Positions 31,831-41,284 of a stretch of DNA of 56,711 nucleotides are shown in pieces; positions within the stretch are counted from its first letter, which is position 1, and each line of letters starts with the position of its first letter. A program made the position numbers and the translations under genes. Origin of the DNA: an uncultured Acetatifactor sp. (lineage in GTDB: Bacteria; Bacillota; Clostridia; Lachnospirales; Lachnospiraceae); assembly GCA_934402375.1 (NCBI GenBank), contig CAKRUB010000017.1:1-56711 (forward strand), written 5' to 3'. Under the pieces are notes generated by a model, which did no database searches, had not been told where the DNA came from, and worked only from the letters and a program-made list of their open reading frames with translations.

Positions 31831-33426
31831 ATGGCAAAAAAAGAAAGCGATCTGACTGTGTGGACAGACATTATTGAGAAAAAGATCGCAAGCACATCGG
31901 GGTTACAACTGGAGGATATACAGAATGCTCTGTCACATATTACGGAAGAGAAGGACAGAGGACTGTACGGCTGCTGTAATTATTATATGGCGTACTATTT
32001 TATAAGAAACGGAAGACAGGACGAGTGTCTGGGGTATCTGAATGAGAGCATCCGCTGTCTGATCGGTTCGGACAGAGAGGAGAGCGTTTCCAGATGCTAT
32101 AACCTGCTTGGCGTTGTCGCTCACGGACAGAACAATCTGCTGCTGGCGGCAGAGCAGTATGAGAAGGCATTGTTTTACGCTGAAAAGTACGAGAATCATT
32201 TTATCAAACTGGTGGTTGTCACGAACCTTGCGGATGTGTACTACCGCATTGGCGCCTATGAAAAAGCCTTTGAATGTTACCGCATCGGCATGGAGGAATA
32301 TGAAAAATCCGGGAATAACACGGCAATCGGAATGCATAATTATATGCTGATTCTTGCCGGTTACGGATATTGTCTTGCAATGGCAGGAAAGCTGGAGGAG
32401 GCAGACAGCGTGGCAAAGCAGCTTTATGCCATGGAGGAAGAAAAGCATTCGGATCAGTTTCCGAGGCTGAATGCCTATACCTTTTTTGCGTTGCTCTGCT
32501 TTAAACAGGCGGATCAGGACGTCGCGGAGGATTGCCTTAAGATAGCGGTGCAGGAGGCGGTGGAGCGGAAAAGTGCCACAGAAGATGTGGACAGCTTTAT
32601 GAATCTGTTTGATCTTCTGATCATGATGGAGCAGTATGCTTATCTGAGCAAGGTACTTGATTTCATTGAGCCGCTGGCGGCATCTGAAAATAATGAGGGC
32701 TTTCTCCTGCAGATGCTGGCATACAGGCTGGAATACTGCGGAACCGGAATGCGCGATGAGGAATATGAGAACAGTGCGCGAGTTTTCTTTAAAATAAAGG
32801 AACGGTACGAAAATAAAGAGTATGGACAGATACTGAATATGATGGAGATGAGAAACCGTCTGTTCCACATTGAGGAGGAGCAGCAGCTTCTGGAACGGCA
32901 GAATACAAGACTGCTTTATCAGGCGGATCATGACGAGCTCTCCGGCGTGCATAACAGAGGCTGTCTGAACCGATATGCAGAGGATGCGTTTGAAAAAGCG
33001 CTGCGCCAGCAAAAGAAACTCGGGGTGCTCTTTGTGGACATTGACTATTTTAAACAGATGAATGATGCCTACGGACACAATAAAGGGGATGAATGTATTC
33101 AGGCTGTTGCCAGCAGCATACAGGAATGCGTTCCCGGCGATTTTGTGGCGAGATATGGCGGCGATGAGTTTGTGGTAATCACCATGGATCAGGACGAACA
33201 GACGATCACGGGCAATGCCGAAAGGATTGTGCAGTGTGTACGCGATAAGGGGATAGAAAACAAGAATTCCCAGGTGGCGGATGTGCTGACAGTGACGGTC
33301 GGAGCTGTCTGCGGTGTGCCAGATAAGCAAAAGAAAATGTGGGATTTTCTGGCGGCGGCGGACGTGGCGCTCTACTGGCAGAAGAAAGAGAAGAAAGGCT
33401 GTGTGAGGTTTCGCAGTGTAGTATAG
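31831..33426 (+). CDS. TPR-repeat diguanylate cyclase
   Basis: 531 residues from ATG 31831; in-frame ATGs at 31753 and 31780 are possible but lie in the promoter region of the divergent gene. TPR-like helical repeats (~45-330; EQYEKALFYAEKYENHFIKL, YEKAFECYRIGMEEYEKS) precede a GGDEF domain (~370-530) with VDIDYFKQMND and intact RYGGDEF. The RxxD inhibitory site is absent (VPGD). It should make c-di-GMP, with TPRs sensing a partner. No membrane segment. Confidence 0.88.
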   Translation: MAKKESDLTVWTDIIEKKIASTSGLQLEDIQNALSHITEEKDRGLYGCCNYYMAYYFIRNGRQDECLGYLNESIRCLIGSDREESVSRCYNLLGVVAHGQNNLLLAAEQYEKALFYAEKYENHFIKLVVVTNLADVYYRIGAYEKAFECYRIGMEEYEKSGNNTAIGMHNYMLILAGYGYCLAMAGKLEEADSVAKQLYAMEEEKHSDQFPRLNAYTFFALLCFKQADQDVAEDCLKIAVQEAVERKSATEDVDSFMNLFDLLIMMEQYAYLSKVLDFIEPLAASENNEGFLLQMLAYRLEYCGTGMRDEEYENSARVFFKIKERYENKEYGQILNMMEMRNRLFHIEEEQQLLERQNTRLLYQADHDELSGVHNRGCLNRYAEDAFEKALRQQKKLGVLFVDIDYFKQMNDAYGHNKGDECIQAVASSIQECVPGDFVARYGGDEFVVITMDQDEQTITGNAERIVQCVRDKGIENKNSQVADVLTVTVGAVCGVPDKQKKMWDFLAAADVALYWQKKEKKGCVRFRSVV

Positions 33427-33438
33427 GGAGGGTATGGC

Positions 33439-35040
33439 ATGAAACTGATATTTATCGGGGCGGATCACGAGGTAACGGGAAGCTGTCACTATATTGAAGT
33501 CGGGGATAAACACATTCTTGTGGATTACGGCATGGAGCAGGGAATCAATGCGTTCGAGAATGTGCCGCTGCCTGTCAATGAGTCAATGATTGATTATGTG
33601 TTTCTGACACATGCGCATGTTGACCATTCGGGGCTTTTGCCTCTCTTATATGCAAGGGGCTTCAGAGGGCAGGTTTATGCGACGGACGCGACGGCTGATC
33701 TGTGCAGTATTATGCTTCGTGACTGCGCCCATATTCAGGCGATGGAGGCAGAGTGGAAGAACAGAAAGGCGAAGCGCAGCGAGTCTGTTGCGGCGACAGA
33801 GCCGTTGTATACAATGGAGGATGCGGAAGGGCTGATCAAGAGGATTGTGCCCTGCCATTACGCAAGGGAAATTCAGGTCTGCGATGAGGTAAAGATCCGC
33901 TTTACGGATGTTGGGCATCTTCTGGGCTCGGCAAGTATAGAGGTGTGGCTGACAGAGAATGGCGTGTCGAAGAAGGTCGTGTTCTCCGGAGATATCGGAA
34001 ATAAGAATCAGCCGCTCCTGAAGGATCCCATTCTGACAAAGGAGGCGGACTATGTTGTCATGGAATCCACCTACGGAGACAGGCTGCACGGCGCGGAGAG
34101 ACCGGATTATGTAAAGGAATTAGCGGGAATCCTTAAGGAGACGTTTGACAGGGGAGGCAATGTCGTGATACCATCCTTCGCAGTCGGACGCACGCAGGAA
34201 ATGCTATATTTTCTGCGGAAGATTAAGGTGGACCGTCTGGTGGAGGGGCATGAGAACTTTCCGGTGTATGTCGACAGCCCGCTTGCAGTGGAGGCGACCG
34301 GCATCTTTCAGGATAACCGGTGGGAATGCTTTGACGAGGAGGCAATGGAGCTCGTAAAGGAAGGGATTAACCCTATCGCTTTTGCGGGGCTGAAGCTGGC
34401 AATCACCAGTGAGGAATCGAAAGAGATTAATTTTAACGATGATCCGAAGGTCATCATTTCTGCATCGGGTATGTGTGAGGCGGGGCGAATCCGGCATCAT
34501 CTCAAGCATAATCTCTGGAGACCGGAGTGTACGGTATTGTTCGTCGGTTATCAGGCGATAGGAACGCTCGGCAGAAGCATTGTGGAAGGGGCGCAGGAGG
34601 TGCGGCTGTTCGGAGAGCCGATTCAGATTCGTGCGCAGATCAGACAGCTTACCGGCATGAGCGGCCATGCGGATAAAAACGGTCTGATCGAGTGGATCTC
34701 CGGCTTTGAGGAGAAGCCGAAGAAGGTGTTTGTCGTTCATGGAGAGGACAGCGTCTGTACGAGCTTTGCGGAGTGCTTAAAGATAGAGTATGGTCAGCGC
34801 GCCTATGCGCCTTACAGCGGAACCGTGTTTGACCTGACCTCCGGCAAGCTGGAGTATGAGACGGAGCCTGTTCCGGTGAATAAGAAAGCGAAATCGGCGG
34901 TTGCAACCGGCGTTTATGCGAGACTGCTTGCAGCGGCGCAGAGACTGTTGGCGCTTGTACAGAAGAAGGATGGCATGCCGAATAAAGAGGCGGCGAAATT
35001 TGCGGATCAGATTAATTCGCTGTGCGATAAGTATCAATAG
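33439..35040 (+). CDS. metallo-beta-lactamase/beta-CASP RNase-like protein
   Basis: 533 residues. Zinc motif LTHAHVDHSGLLPLL, then GHLLGSASIEV, SGDIGN, MESTYGDRLH, and beta-CASP motifs IPSFAVGRTQEML, ISASGMCEAGRIRHH and SGHADKNGL. The ending is an RMMBL-like segment (VFVVHGED). It resembles YSH1/CPSF-73-like bacterial ribonucleases (e.g. Ttha0252 group). It probably cuts or trims RNA in the cytoplasm. Twelve bases after the TPR-GGDEF gene. Confidence 0.9.
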   Translation: MKLIFIGADHEVTGSCHYIEVGDKHILVDYGMEQGINAFENVPLPVNESMIDYVFLTHAHVDHSGLLPLLYARGFRGQVYATDATADLCSIMLRDCAHIQAMEAEWKNRKAKRSESVAATEPLYTMEDAEGLIKRIVPCHYAREIQVCDEVKIRFTDVGHLLGSASIEVWLTENGVSKKVVFSGDIGNKNQPLLKDPILTKEADYVVMESTYGDRLHGAERPDYVKELAGILKETFDRGGNVVIPSFAVGRTQEMLYFLRKIKVDRLVEGHENFPVYVDSPLAVEATGIFQDNRWECFDEEAMELVKEGINPIAFAGLKLAITSEESKEINFNDDPKVIISASGMCEAGRIRHHLKHNLWRPECTVLFVGYQAIGTLGRSIVEGAQEVRLFGEPIQIRAQIRQLTGMSGHADKNGLIEWISGFEEKPKKVFVVHGEDSVCTSFAECLKIEYGQRAYAPYSGTVFDLTSGKLEYETEPVPVNKKAKSAVATGVYARLLAAAQRLLALVQKKDGMPNKEAAKFADQINSLCDKYQ

Positions 35041-35065
35041 GTGAAATATAGAAACGAGGAAAGAA

Positions 35066-35749
35066 ATGGGTAAGATTATCATACAGAGCGAGACAACGGT
35101 TGACCCGATCAGTCTGATTGGGAGAGAGGCAGGGGTGTGCTGGGGAGGCAACATTGCGGATGCCGAGAAGAATTATAAGCGTGGCATGGATTGCCTGAAG
35201 TCAGGGCATGGCAGGACATGGGAATATCCGCAGGTCTACATGATCATTGACGGATATTCGGCGAGAGTCATCAGAGAGCTGTACACGCATATCGGTGGCT
35301 CTCCGACGAGACTGCAGGCATCGACCAGATATATCAATTACCAGAAGGGCTTTCCCTATGTTGTCCCGCCGAAGATCGCGGCAGACGAGCAGGCGGAGAA
35401 GATATACTGTCAGGCAATGGATTCTATTCTGACTGCCATGCAGGAGCTTGAGAAGCTGGAGCTGCCGAGGGAGGATGTCGGAATGCTGCTCCCGCTGGGA
35501 ATGGAGACAAAGGTGGTTCTGCGGACGAACCTGCGCAACCTGATCGATATGGCGCACCAGAGAATGTGCAGCAGGGCGTACTGGGAATTCCGCCAGCTGA
35601 TGAATGACATGTGTAAGGCTCTGAGCGGGTATTCAGAGGAATGGAAGTACCTGGTGGAGCATTATTTTGTGCCGAAGTGTGAGGTCAGCGGTTTCTGCAC
35701 GGAGACAAAGTGCTGCGGCAGAAAGCCGAAGCGAAATGAAGCCGAATAA
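35066..35749 (+). CDS. thyX: divergent ThyX-like flavin-dependent thymidylate synthase
   Basis: 227 residues. The region GYSARVIRELYTHIGGSPTR followed by LQASTRYINY corresponds to the ThyX R-x-x-R/QxSxRY signature, although the usual RHR motif is altered to LYTHI. Ser/Arg/Tyr of ASTRY are kept. A Cys-rich tail (CEVSGFCTETKCCGRKP) is unusual. ThyX methylates dUMP using methylene-tetrahydrofolate and FADH2. A DHFR gene follows, which supports a folate/thymidylate role. Confidence 0.75.
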   Translation: MGKIIIQSETTVDPISLIGREAGVCWGGNIADAEKNYKRGMDCLKSGHGRTWEYPQVYMIIDGYSARVIRELYTHIGGSPTRLQASTRYINYQKGFPYVVPPKIAADEQAEKIYCQAMDSILTAMQELEKLELPREDVGMLLPLGMETKVVLRTNLRNLIDMAHQRMCSRAYWEFRQLMNDMCKALSGYSEEWKYLVEHYFVPKCEVSGFCTETKCCGRKPKRNEAE

Positions 35750-35785
35750 AAGCAGCTGATATGGGGAGCAGAACGAGGGAGAACA

Positions 35786-36280
35786 ATGAACATTATCGCG
35801 GCGGTAGACAATAACTGGGCAATCGGAAACAGGGACAGGCTTCTTGTCAGCATTCCAAACGATCAGAAGCATTTCAGGGAGGAGACGACGGGAAAGGTTG
35901 TCGTTCTGGGAAGAAAGACCTTACAAACCTTCCCGCAAGAGCAGCCGTTGCAGAACCGCATCAACATTATTCTGTCCGGTGACAGAAATTATAAGGTGAA
36001 GGGTGCGACGGTGGTTCATTCCATTGAGGAGCTGCTTGAGGAACTGAAGAAGTATAACACGGAGGATGTGTATGTCATCGGCGGTGAGAGTATCTACCGT
36101 CAGTTGCTGCCCTACTGTGATGTCGCACATATCACCAGAATAGACCACAGCTACGAGGCGGATGCCCATTTCCCGAATCTGGACAATGACCCGGAGTGGG
36201 AGGTCACGGCGGACAGTGATGAACAGACCTATTTCGATCTCGCCTATACCTTTCAGAGATATGAGAGAAAAAGACACTAA
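35786..36280 (+). CDS. folA: dihydrofolate reductase
   Basis: 164 residues. MNIIAAVDNNWAIGNRDRLL, VVVLGRKTLQTFP, and VYVIGGESIYRQLLPYCD are classic DHFR segments. It reduces dihydrofolate with NADPH. The ribosome site is GAGGGAG. It ends exactly where a 49-bp repeat begins. Confidence 0.93.
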   Translation: MNIIAAVDNNWAIGNRDRLLVSIPNDQKHFREETTGKVVVLGRKTLQTFPQEQPLQNRINIILSGDRNYKVKGATVVHSIEELLEELKKYNTEDVYVIGGESIYRQLLPYCDVAHITRIDHSYEADAHFPNLDNDPEWEVTADSDEQTYFDLAYTFQRYERKRH

Positions 36281-36328
36281 CTTTGCCGATTTAGTTTGGA
36301 AAAGCGTATTGACTATTGATTTTGAAAG
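36280..36328. repeat. 49-bp direct repeat, left copy
   Basis: Matches 40162-40210 at 45 of 49 positions without gaps. It lies directly after folA. The right copy forms the ilvE promoter region; here the -10 that follows it is missing. Confidence 0.85.
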
Positions 36329-36342
36329 TTAGGTTGTAATAG

Positions 36343-36384
36343 AACCGCTGAATCCTTTAAAACAGAAGGATTCAGCGGTTTTTT
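36343..36384 (+). terminator. strong rho-independent terminator after folA
   Basis: A 15-bp stem (AACCGCTGAATCCTT with AAGGATTCAGCGGTT) followed by TTTT. Confidence 0.9.
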
Positions 36385-36472
36385 AGAATACATTCAAAAA
36401 TGTATATAGAACTATATGTAATATGAACAATAACTATAAATCCTTTAAAACTAAATTAATTAAAGTTACAAT

Positions 36473-36501
36473 TTGCCAGTATACCAAATTTAGTTTATAT
36501 A
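36473..36501 (+). promoter_or_regulatory. promoter of the 3D-domain gene
   Basis: TTGCCA (36473-36478), 17 bp, TATATA (36496-36501), 15 bases before the start codon, with AAGGAGG between. Confidence 0.6.
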
Positions 36502-36516
36502 CAAGGAGGAAGTTTC

Positions 36517-37473
36517 ATGAGAAGGATTTTGATGTTACTGTTGATGGCAATGGCTATGCTTACTTGCAATTTGAGGGTAGATGCAAGAGAAAATGCTGTG
36601 GAGAAAACAACAGAAATGAGTGTGGTAAGCAAACAATCCAGAGCCGCGCTAAAGGATATTGGAATAGTGAAATTGGAAAAAATAGGAGAGCAAATTATTC
36701 CTGAAGCTGCAATCAAGGAGAATTTAGTGAGCAATGCAGAAGTAATATATAGAATCAGGTATAAAGTGACAGCTAGAAAAGTGAATAATGAGCCAGTGGT
36801 AAACCATCGAATTGACTATGTGGAATATACCGGTCCTGTCAAGGGGATAAAGTGCACGAATACAGATAGTAATGGGGTGGGGTATATAGACGTAGATGTG
36901 CGAGGTGCTCATAGAATAACAATATCCTGCAAACTGGTGAATAACAATGCAATACGGTCGACAGTTAAGTCTAATACAGTGACTACATCTCTTACGGTAA
37001 GGGCAAAATACGAAAAACCATTTTATTGTACCGTGTACATCACTACGCTCGAAAGTGATTATAGTGGGTATAAAACAACGGCTGCTGGGATTTCGGAAGA
37101 TACTTTTACAAAATCTTTCCTGGACGCGGTAAAACTGAATGGCTCTGGGAAAGCAAATAATGGAAAATATTTGCAATATAATAGTTCCAGCAAAACATTC
37201 AGTTATCAGACGTCACCGCTGACGGCTTCTGGAACAAAGGCGACTGCTGGCAGGACGATTGCAGTTGACCCATACTATATACCCAGAGCAAAAGTAAATT
37301 CTATGTGGAGACGGGCGACATTGTACATTGCGGGTGTGGGTACAAGAATCGCGGAAGATGGTGGTAGTGCAATTGTAGGGTACAGAATTGATATTTATAT
37401 GGGTGAAGGAAAACGGGCAGGCTATGGTTTAGGTAATGCGAACAGAGTAGTTACCTTACAAACAGTAAATTGA
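36517..37473 (+). CDS. secreted protein with C-terminal 3D domain
   Basis: 318 residues. The signal peptide is MRRILMLLLMAMAMLTCN followed by a probable cleavage near Ala/Arg 23. The middle part (~60-210) looks beta-rich and is not recognised. The C terminus (~230-316) matches the 3D domain of wall-active proteins: ASGTKATAGRTIAVDPYYIP, then AEDGGSAIVGYRIDIYMG. Such domains have three conserved Asp and occur in lytic transglycosylase-like enzymes (YabE, MltA-like). AT-rich codon use differs from the folA and ilvE neighbours. Confidence 0.7.
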   Translation: MRRILMLLLMAMAMLTCNLRVDARENAVEKTTEMSVVSKQSRAALKDIGIVKLEKIGEQIIPEAAIKENLVSNAEVIYRIRYKVTARKVNNEPVVNHRIDYVEYTGPVKGIKCTNTDSNGVGYIDVDVRGAHRITISCKLVNNNAIRSTVKSNTVTTSLTVRAKYEKPFYCTVYITTLESDYSGYKTTAAGISEDTFTKSFLDAVKLNGSGKANNGKYLQYNSSSKTFSYQTSPLTASGTKATAGRTIAVDPYYIPRAKVNSMWRRATLYIAGVGTRIAEDGGSAIVGYRIDIYMGEGKRAGYGLGNANRVVTLQTVN

Positions 37474-37498
37474 TAAGAAAAATATAGAGAAAGATAGA

Positions 37499-37534
37499 AA
37501 CAATGTGACGGCTGAAACACGTCACATTGTTTTT
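37499..37534 (+). terminator. rho-independent terminator
   Basis: AACAATGTGACG/CGTCACATTGTT, a 12-bp perfect stem followed by TTT, 25 nt after the 3D-domain gene. Confidence 0.88.
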
Positions 37535-37546
37535 GAAATATAATGA

Positions 37547-37575
37547 TTGACTGAAAGCACTAAAAGAAGTAATAT
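37547..37575 (+). promoter_or_regulatory. promoter of the solute-binding-like lipoprotein gene
   Basis: TTGACT (37547-37552), 17 bp, TAATAT (37570-37575), 63 bases before the GTG start. Confidence 0.65.
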
Positions 37576-37638
37576 TATAGGTAACCATGGTTTAAAAATG
37601 ATACGATTACACTACATATTGAATTGAGGAGAGCAGTT

Positions 37639-39783
37639 GTGAAAAAAATATTGAGACTAAGCTTGAGTTTTTGTCTGCTGGTGTTGCTTTTATGTGCCTG
37701 TCACGGTATGACTGGACAGAGTGATGAGGAAAGGCTTAAGATCTGGAGAAATAGTTGGAAGAAAAATGCTGTGGCTATACTTCATGAGAGTACAGAGGAA
37801 CTGCTGTACCGTGTGAGAGCATTTAAAGGAAATGTGGTCTGTTCGACAACCGATCCGAAAAACGAGTATTTTTATTATATAGCGAAGGATAAACAAGATC
37901 AGCCCAGGGTTGTACTTACAATTGATATGGGAACAGCATATGTACTGGACTACTGTGTAATAGATGATGGAAGTATTTTCTTCTTAATACTGGAGTTTTC
38001 TGACGAATCGGAAAATATTTATTTAAAAAAGTGTACTCCGGAGGGACAAGTGGTGACTGTGAAAGCTATAAATGATTTTCACAGAGGGGGGAAGGATGAC
38101 TGCTATAAATGGAAGGTGATACAAAAGCCGGATGGTTGTATTCTGGTGTATTCTCAATATGCATATCTATTGTTGGAGGAAGATGGAGATATTATAGAAG
38201 AAGAGGATTGGGAGAAGCAGGAGACATATGAGTTTACATATATTGACGAGGAGAGTGCAGTTGGGTATTGGTGCAAAGATTATGAACCAATTTTTTGCTA
38301 TTTTGATCTGAAAACCGGAGAGAGACAGGAATATGGGGATGTACAGGAATGGCGGGCAGCCACGGTAATAAAATGTGCAAATGGAAGTGTGTGCATTTGT
38401 ACTACAACAAATTTATGTTGTATTGATCCCAAGACACATAATACAGAATCTTTGATTCGATGGTCGGACTTCGGAATGCTTGGCGAAAATATCTGCGCAA
38501 TATATGAATGGAATGATGAGATTCATTGCATTCTGTATGATAAAGGAAGTCTATATGATGTGACTTATCAGCAGGAAGAGGATAAAGTGGCGAGGACGGA
38601 AATCAGACTGGCATGTTTTCGGGACACAGCACAGTTGCGGGAGGCTGTTGCAACCTTTAACAGGGAAAGCAGCGAATGCGTTGTTGTGGTGGAAGAGTAT
38701 TATGATGAGGATGAGACGATAGCAGTACAACAACTGTATAATGAAATCCTAGTGGGTAACGGCCCGGATATTATCAGCTTTTCGGCGGATTATGCGAATG
38801 ATAAAGTATTGGGACAAAGAGGAATGCTGGAAGATCTGACCCCTTATTTGCAAAAAAGCGAAGTGATAAAGAAGGAGAATGTTGTGGATTCTGTTTATCA
38901 GTCTCTGCTCGTAGATGACAGACTTTATATGCTGCCCACGAATTTCGCTCTGGAATTGATTGTTACAAAAGAAAAATGGGCAGGGAAAGACGGAAAACTT
39001 GATTGCCAGGAGGTGCTGCAAGGATTGAGGGAACCTGATATTCAGGTGCAGATAGCCAGAGAGGAGTTTCTGAGATGCGGTGCACTATATGGGGGATATT
39101 CTTTAGAATCAGCAGATTCGAGAATGGAGTCATATATAGAAGTTGCAAACAGGTTACCGGATGAGATGGATTATCAACCAGATGATACTTTTCGCAGGAA
39201 TGGGATGGTACTGCTTGAATCGGTAACTTTGTATAATGTAAATATGTTTTTAGTTGAGAAATCCATATGGGGAGAAGATGTGGTTTTTACAGGATTTCCT
39301 GAGACAGGCGGGAACGGCATGGCATTTTTGCCAATCAATTGTTTTGGCATTAACAGCCGGAGTGGTTATAAGGATGAGGCATGGAGCTTTATAGAAAGTT
39401 TTTTTGGCACAGAATGGCAACGAAAGATTACACCAAACTGGTATTTTTCCGTCAGCAAAGATGTGCTGGACAGGCAAATGAAGGATTCTATGAGGAGAGA
39501 CTATTATTACGATGAAGATGGAGCTTTGCGTGAGGTGCCTGTTTTTTCTTATGATCTGGATGGCGAGAATATAAATGTGTATGCGAGTGAAGAAGATGAT
39601 GTCCTGAGTCTGAAGAAAATGATAGATGAAACTAAGATTATGAGGCGCGAGAATTCTCCTATAGTCAATATTGTGCAGGAAGAAACAGCATACTATTTTG
39701 ATGGGAAAAAGAGTCTTGATGAAACAACGGACATAATTAGAAACAGGGCGCACATATATCATGAACAATTACAATTAAAGTAA
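37639..39783 (+). CDS. lipoprotein: propeller-like N terminus plus solute-binding-like domain
   Basis: 714 residues from GTG 37639, with GAGGAGAG upstream (an in-frame TTG at 37624 would overlap that site). Signal peptide with lipobox LCAC (Cys ~22). Residues ~40-320 are repeated beta-strand sequence with many Asp/Tyr, suggestive of a beta-propeller. Residues ~320-690 resemble family 1 extracellular solute-binding proteins (IRLACFRDTAQLREAVATFN, GNGPDIISFSADY, MLPTNFALELIVTKEKW). No permease genes are nearby, so it may be a sensor or an orphan binding protein. Codon use is AT-rich. Confidence 0.75.
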   Translation: MKKILRLSLSFCLLVLLLCACHGMTGQSDEERLKIWRNSWKKNAVAILHESTEELLYRVRAFKGNVVCSTTDPKNEYFYYIAKDKQDQPRVVLTIDMGTAYVLDYCVIDDGSIFFLILEFSDESENIYLKKCTPEGQVVTVKAINDFHRGGKDDCYKWKVIQKPDGCILVYSQYAYLLLEEDGDIIEEEDWEKQETYEFTYIDEESAVGYWCKDYEPIFCYFDLKTGERQEYGDVQEWRAATVIKCANGSVCICTTTNLCCIDPKTHNTESLIRWSDFGMLGENICAIYEWNDEIHCILYDKGSLYDVTYQQEEDKVARTEIRLACFRDTAQLREAVATFNRESSECVVVVEEYYDEDETIAVQQLYNEILVGNGPDIISFSADYANDKVLGQRGMLEDLTPYLQKSEVIKKENVVDSVYQSLLVDDRLYMLPTNFALELIVTKEKWAGKDGKLDCQEVLQGLREPDIQVQIAREEFLRCGALYGGYSLESADSRMESYIEVANRLPDEMDYQPDDTFRRNGMVLLESVTLYNVNMFLVEKSIWGEDVVFTGFPETGGNGMAFLPINCFGINSRSGYKDEAWSFIESFFGTEWQRKITPNWYFSVSKDVLDRQMKDSMRRDYYYDEDGALREVPVFSYDLDGENINVYASEEDDVLSLKKMIDETKIMRRENSPIVNIVQEETAYYFDGKKSLDETTDIIRNRAHIYHEQLQLK

Positions 39784-39838
39784 GTGCACTATTCCTGAAT
39801 CTTATCAGGGGCACAGAACACAATATATGAGGGATAAA

Positions 39839-40162
39839 ATGTCGAGTATACAGATTGGGGCTAGAATAAGAGAATTGCGTGAAATACAGAATTATACAAG
39901 GGAGGGGTTAGCTGAGAAAGTAGATATATCTCCAAAATTTCTGTATGAAATTGAAATGGGAAGAAAAGGCTTTTCAGCAAATACTCTTAATGAAATATCA
40001 AAAGCGCTATCTGTAAGCTGCGATTACATAATGCGTGGAGAAGAGAAAGAACACAGAGGAAAGGAAAATATTGTATGTGTATTAGATATGTTGGAACCTC
40101 GGCAATTAAGTAAGATACAGAATATTTTATGTATATTATATGAATTGTGCGATCGGTGGTGA
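39839..40162 (+). CDS. XRE-family transcriptional regulator
   Basis: 107 residues from ATG 39839 (GAGGG nine bases upstream; an ATG at 39827 also exists). Typical helix-turn-helix: IGARIRELREIQNYTREGLA, then ISPKFLYEIEMGRKGFS. The C-terminal part (~75-107) is helical. The stop codon overlaps the first base of the right 49-bp repeat. It could regulate the AT-rich segment in which it lies. Confidence 0.85.
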   Translation: MSSIQIGARIRELREIQNYTREGLAEKVDISPKFLYEIEMGRKGFSANTLNEISKALSVSCDYIMRGEEKEHRGKENIVCVLDMLEPRQLSKIQNILCILYELCDRW

Positions 40163-40210
40163 CTTTGCCGGTTTCCTTTGGAAAAGCGTATTGACTTTTG
40201 ATTTTGAAAG
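40162..40210 (+). repeat. 49-bp direct repeat, right copy, with ilvE promoter elements
   Basis: Right copy of the repeat at 36280-36328. It contains TTGACT, and TATAAT follows at 40211-40216 with a short 14-bp spacing. As the only candidate upstream of ilvE it probably holds that gene's promoter, perhaps with a different -35 choice. Confidence 0.8.
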
Positions 40211-40258
40211 TATAATAATGATTAACAAACAATATACAACAGGGAAGGATGGTAGACT

Positions 40259-41284
40259 ATGGAAAAGAAAAATATTGACTGGGGCAACCTCGGATTTGGA
40301 TATGTTCAGACGGATTTCCGCTATGTATCCAACTTTAAGAATGGTGCGTGGGATGACGGCGCTATCACAGAGGATGCCAACATTGTCCTGAATGAATGTG
40401 CAGGTGTTCTGCAGTATGCCCAGACAGCGTTTGAGGGTCTGAAGGCATATACCACGGAGGACGGGCATATTGTTACCTTCCGTCCCGACCTGAATGCAGA
40501 GCGCATGGAGGCTTCTGCGGCGAGACTGGAGATGCCTGTATTTCCCAAGGAGAGATTTGTGGATGCAGTGACAAAGGTTGTCGCAGCGAATGCCGCCTTT
40601 GTACCGCCTTATGGCAGCGGAGCAACGCTGTATCTGCGTCCCTATATGTTTGGAACGAACCCTGTCATCGGTGTTAAGCCGGCTGACGAGTATCAGTTCA
40701 GAATCTTCTGTACGCCGGTAGGTCCTTATTTCAAGGGCGGCGTGAAGCCTCTGACGATCCGTGTCAGCGACTTTGACCGTGCGGCGCCGCATGGAACCGG
40801 TAATATCAAGGCAGGACTGAACTATGCAATGAGCCTTCATGCAATCGTGACGGCACATCACGAGGGCTACGACGAGAATATGTATCTCGATCCTGGTACC
40901 CGTACAAAGGTCGAGGAGACCGGAGGCGCTAACTTTCTGTTCGTCACAAAGGACGGCAAGGTCGTAACGCCGAAGTCGGACAGCATTCTGCCGTCCATCA
41001 CCCGTCGTTCCCTCGTCTATGTGGCGAAGGAGTATCTCGGACTTGAGGTGGAGGAGCGCGAGGTATATCTGGATGAGGTTAAGGATTTTGCAGAGTGCGG
41101 ACTTTGCGGAACAGCAGCGGTTATTTCGCCGGTTGGCAAGATCGTGGATCATGGAACAGAGATCTGCATGCCCAGCGGTATGACGGAGATGGGACCTGTG
41201 ACAAAGAAGCTCTACGACACATTGACAGGAATCCAGATGGGAAGAATCGAAGCGCCCAAGGGCTGGATTCATGTGATTGAGTAA
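40259..41284 (+). CDS. ilvE: branched-chain amino acid aminotransferase
   Basis: 341 residues, class IV PLP aminotransferase. DLGFGYVQTDFRY-type start, LQYAQTAFEGLKAY, RPYMFGTNPVIGV, and the PLP lysine in HGTGNIKAGLNYAMSL. It is the long BCAT form that transaminates Leu, Ile and Val. The start is preceded by GGAAGG. The following lipoprotein starts directly at the stop codon. Confidence 0.95.
   Translation: MEKKNIDWGNLGFGYVQTDFRYVSNFKNGAWDDGAITEDANIVLNECAGVLQYAQTAFEGLKAYTTEDGHIVTFRPDLNAERMEASAARLEMPVFPKERFVDAVTKVVAANAAFVPPYGSGATLYLRPYMFGTNPVIGVKPADEYQFRIFCTPVGPYFKGGVKPLTIRVSDFDRAAPHGTGNIKAGLNYAMSLHAIVTAHHEGYDENMYLDPGTRTKVEETGGANFLFVTKDGKVVTPKSDSILPSITRRSLVYVAKEYLGLEVEEREVYLDEVKDFAECGLCGTAAVISPVGKIVDHGTEICMPSGMTEMGPVTKKLYDTLTGIQMGRIEAPKGWIHVIE

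Noticed and set aside
31933..33513. 526-codon minus-strand open frame
   Set aside because: Antisense to the TPR-GGDEF gene, His/Leu/Ile-rich, with no recognisable motif.
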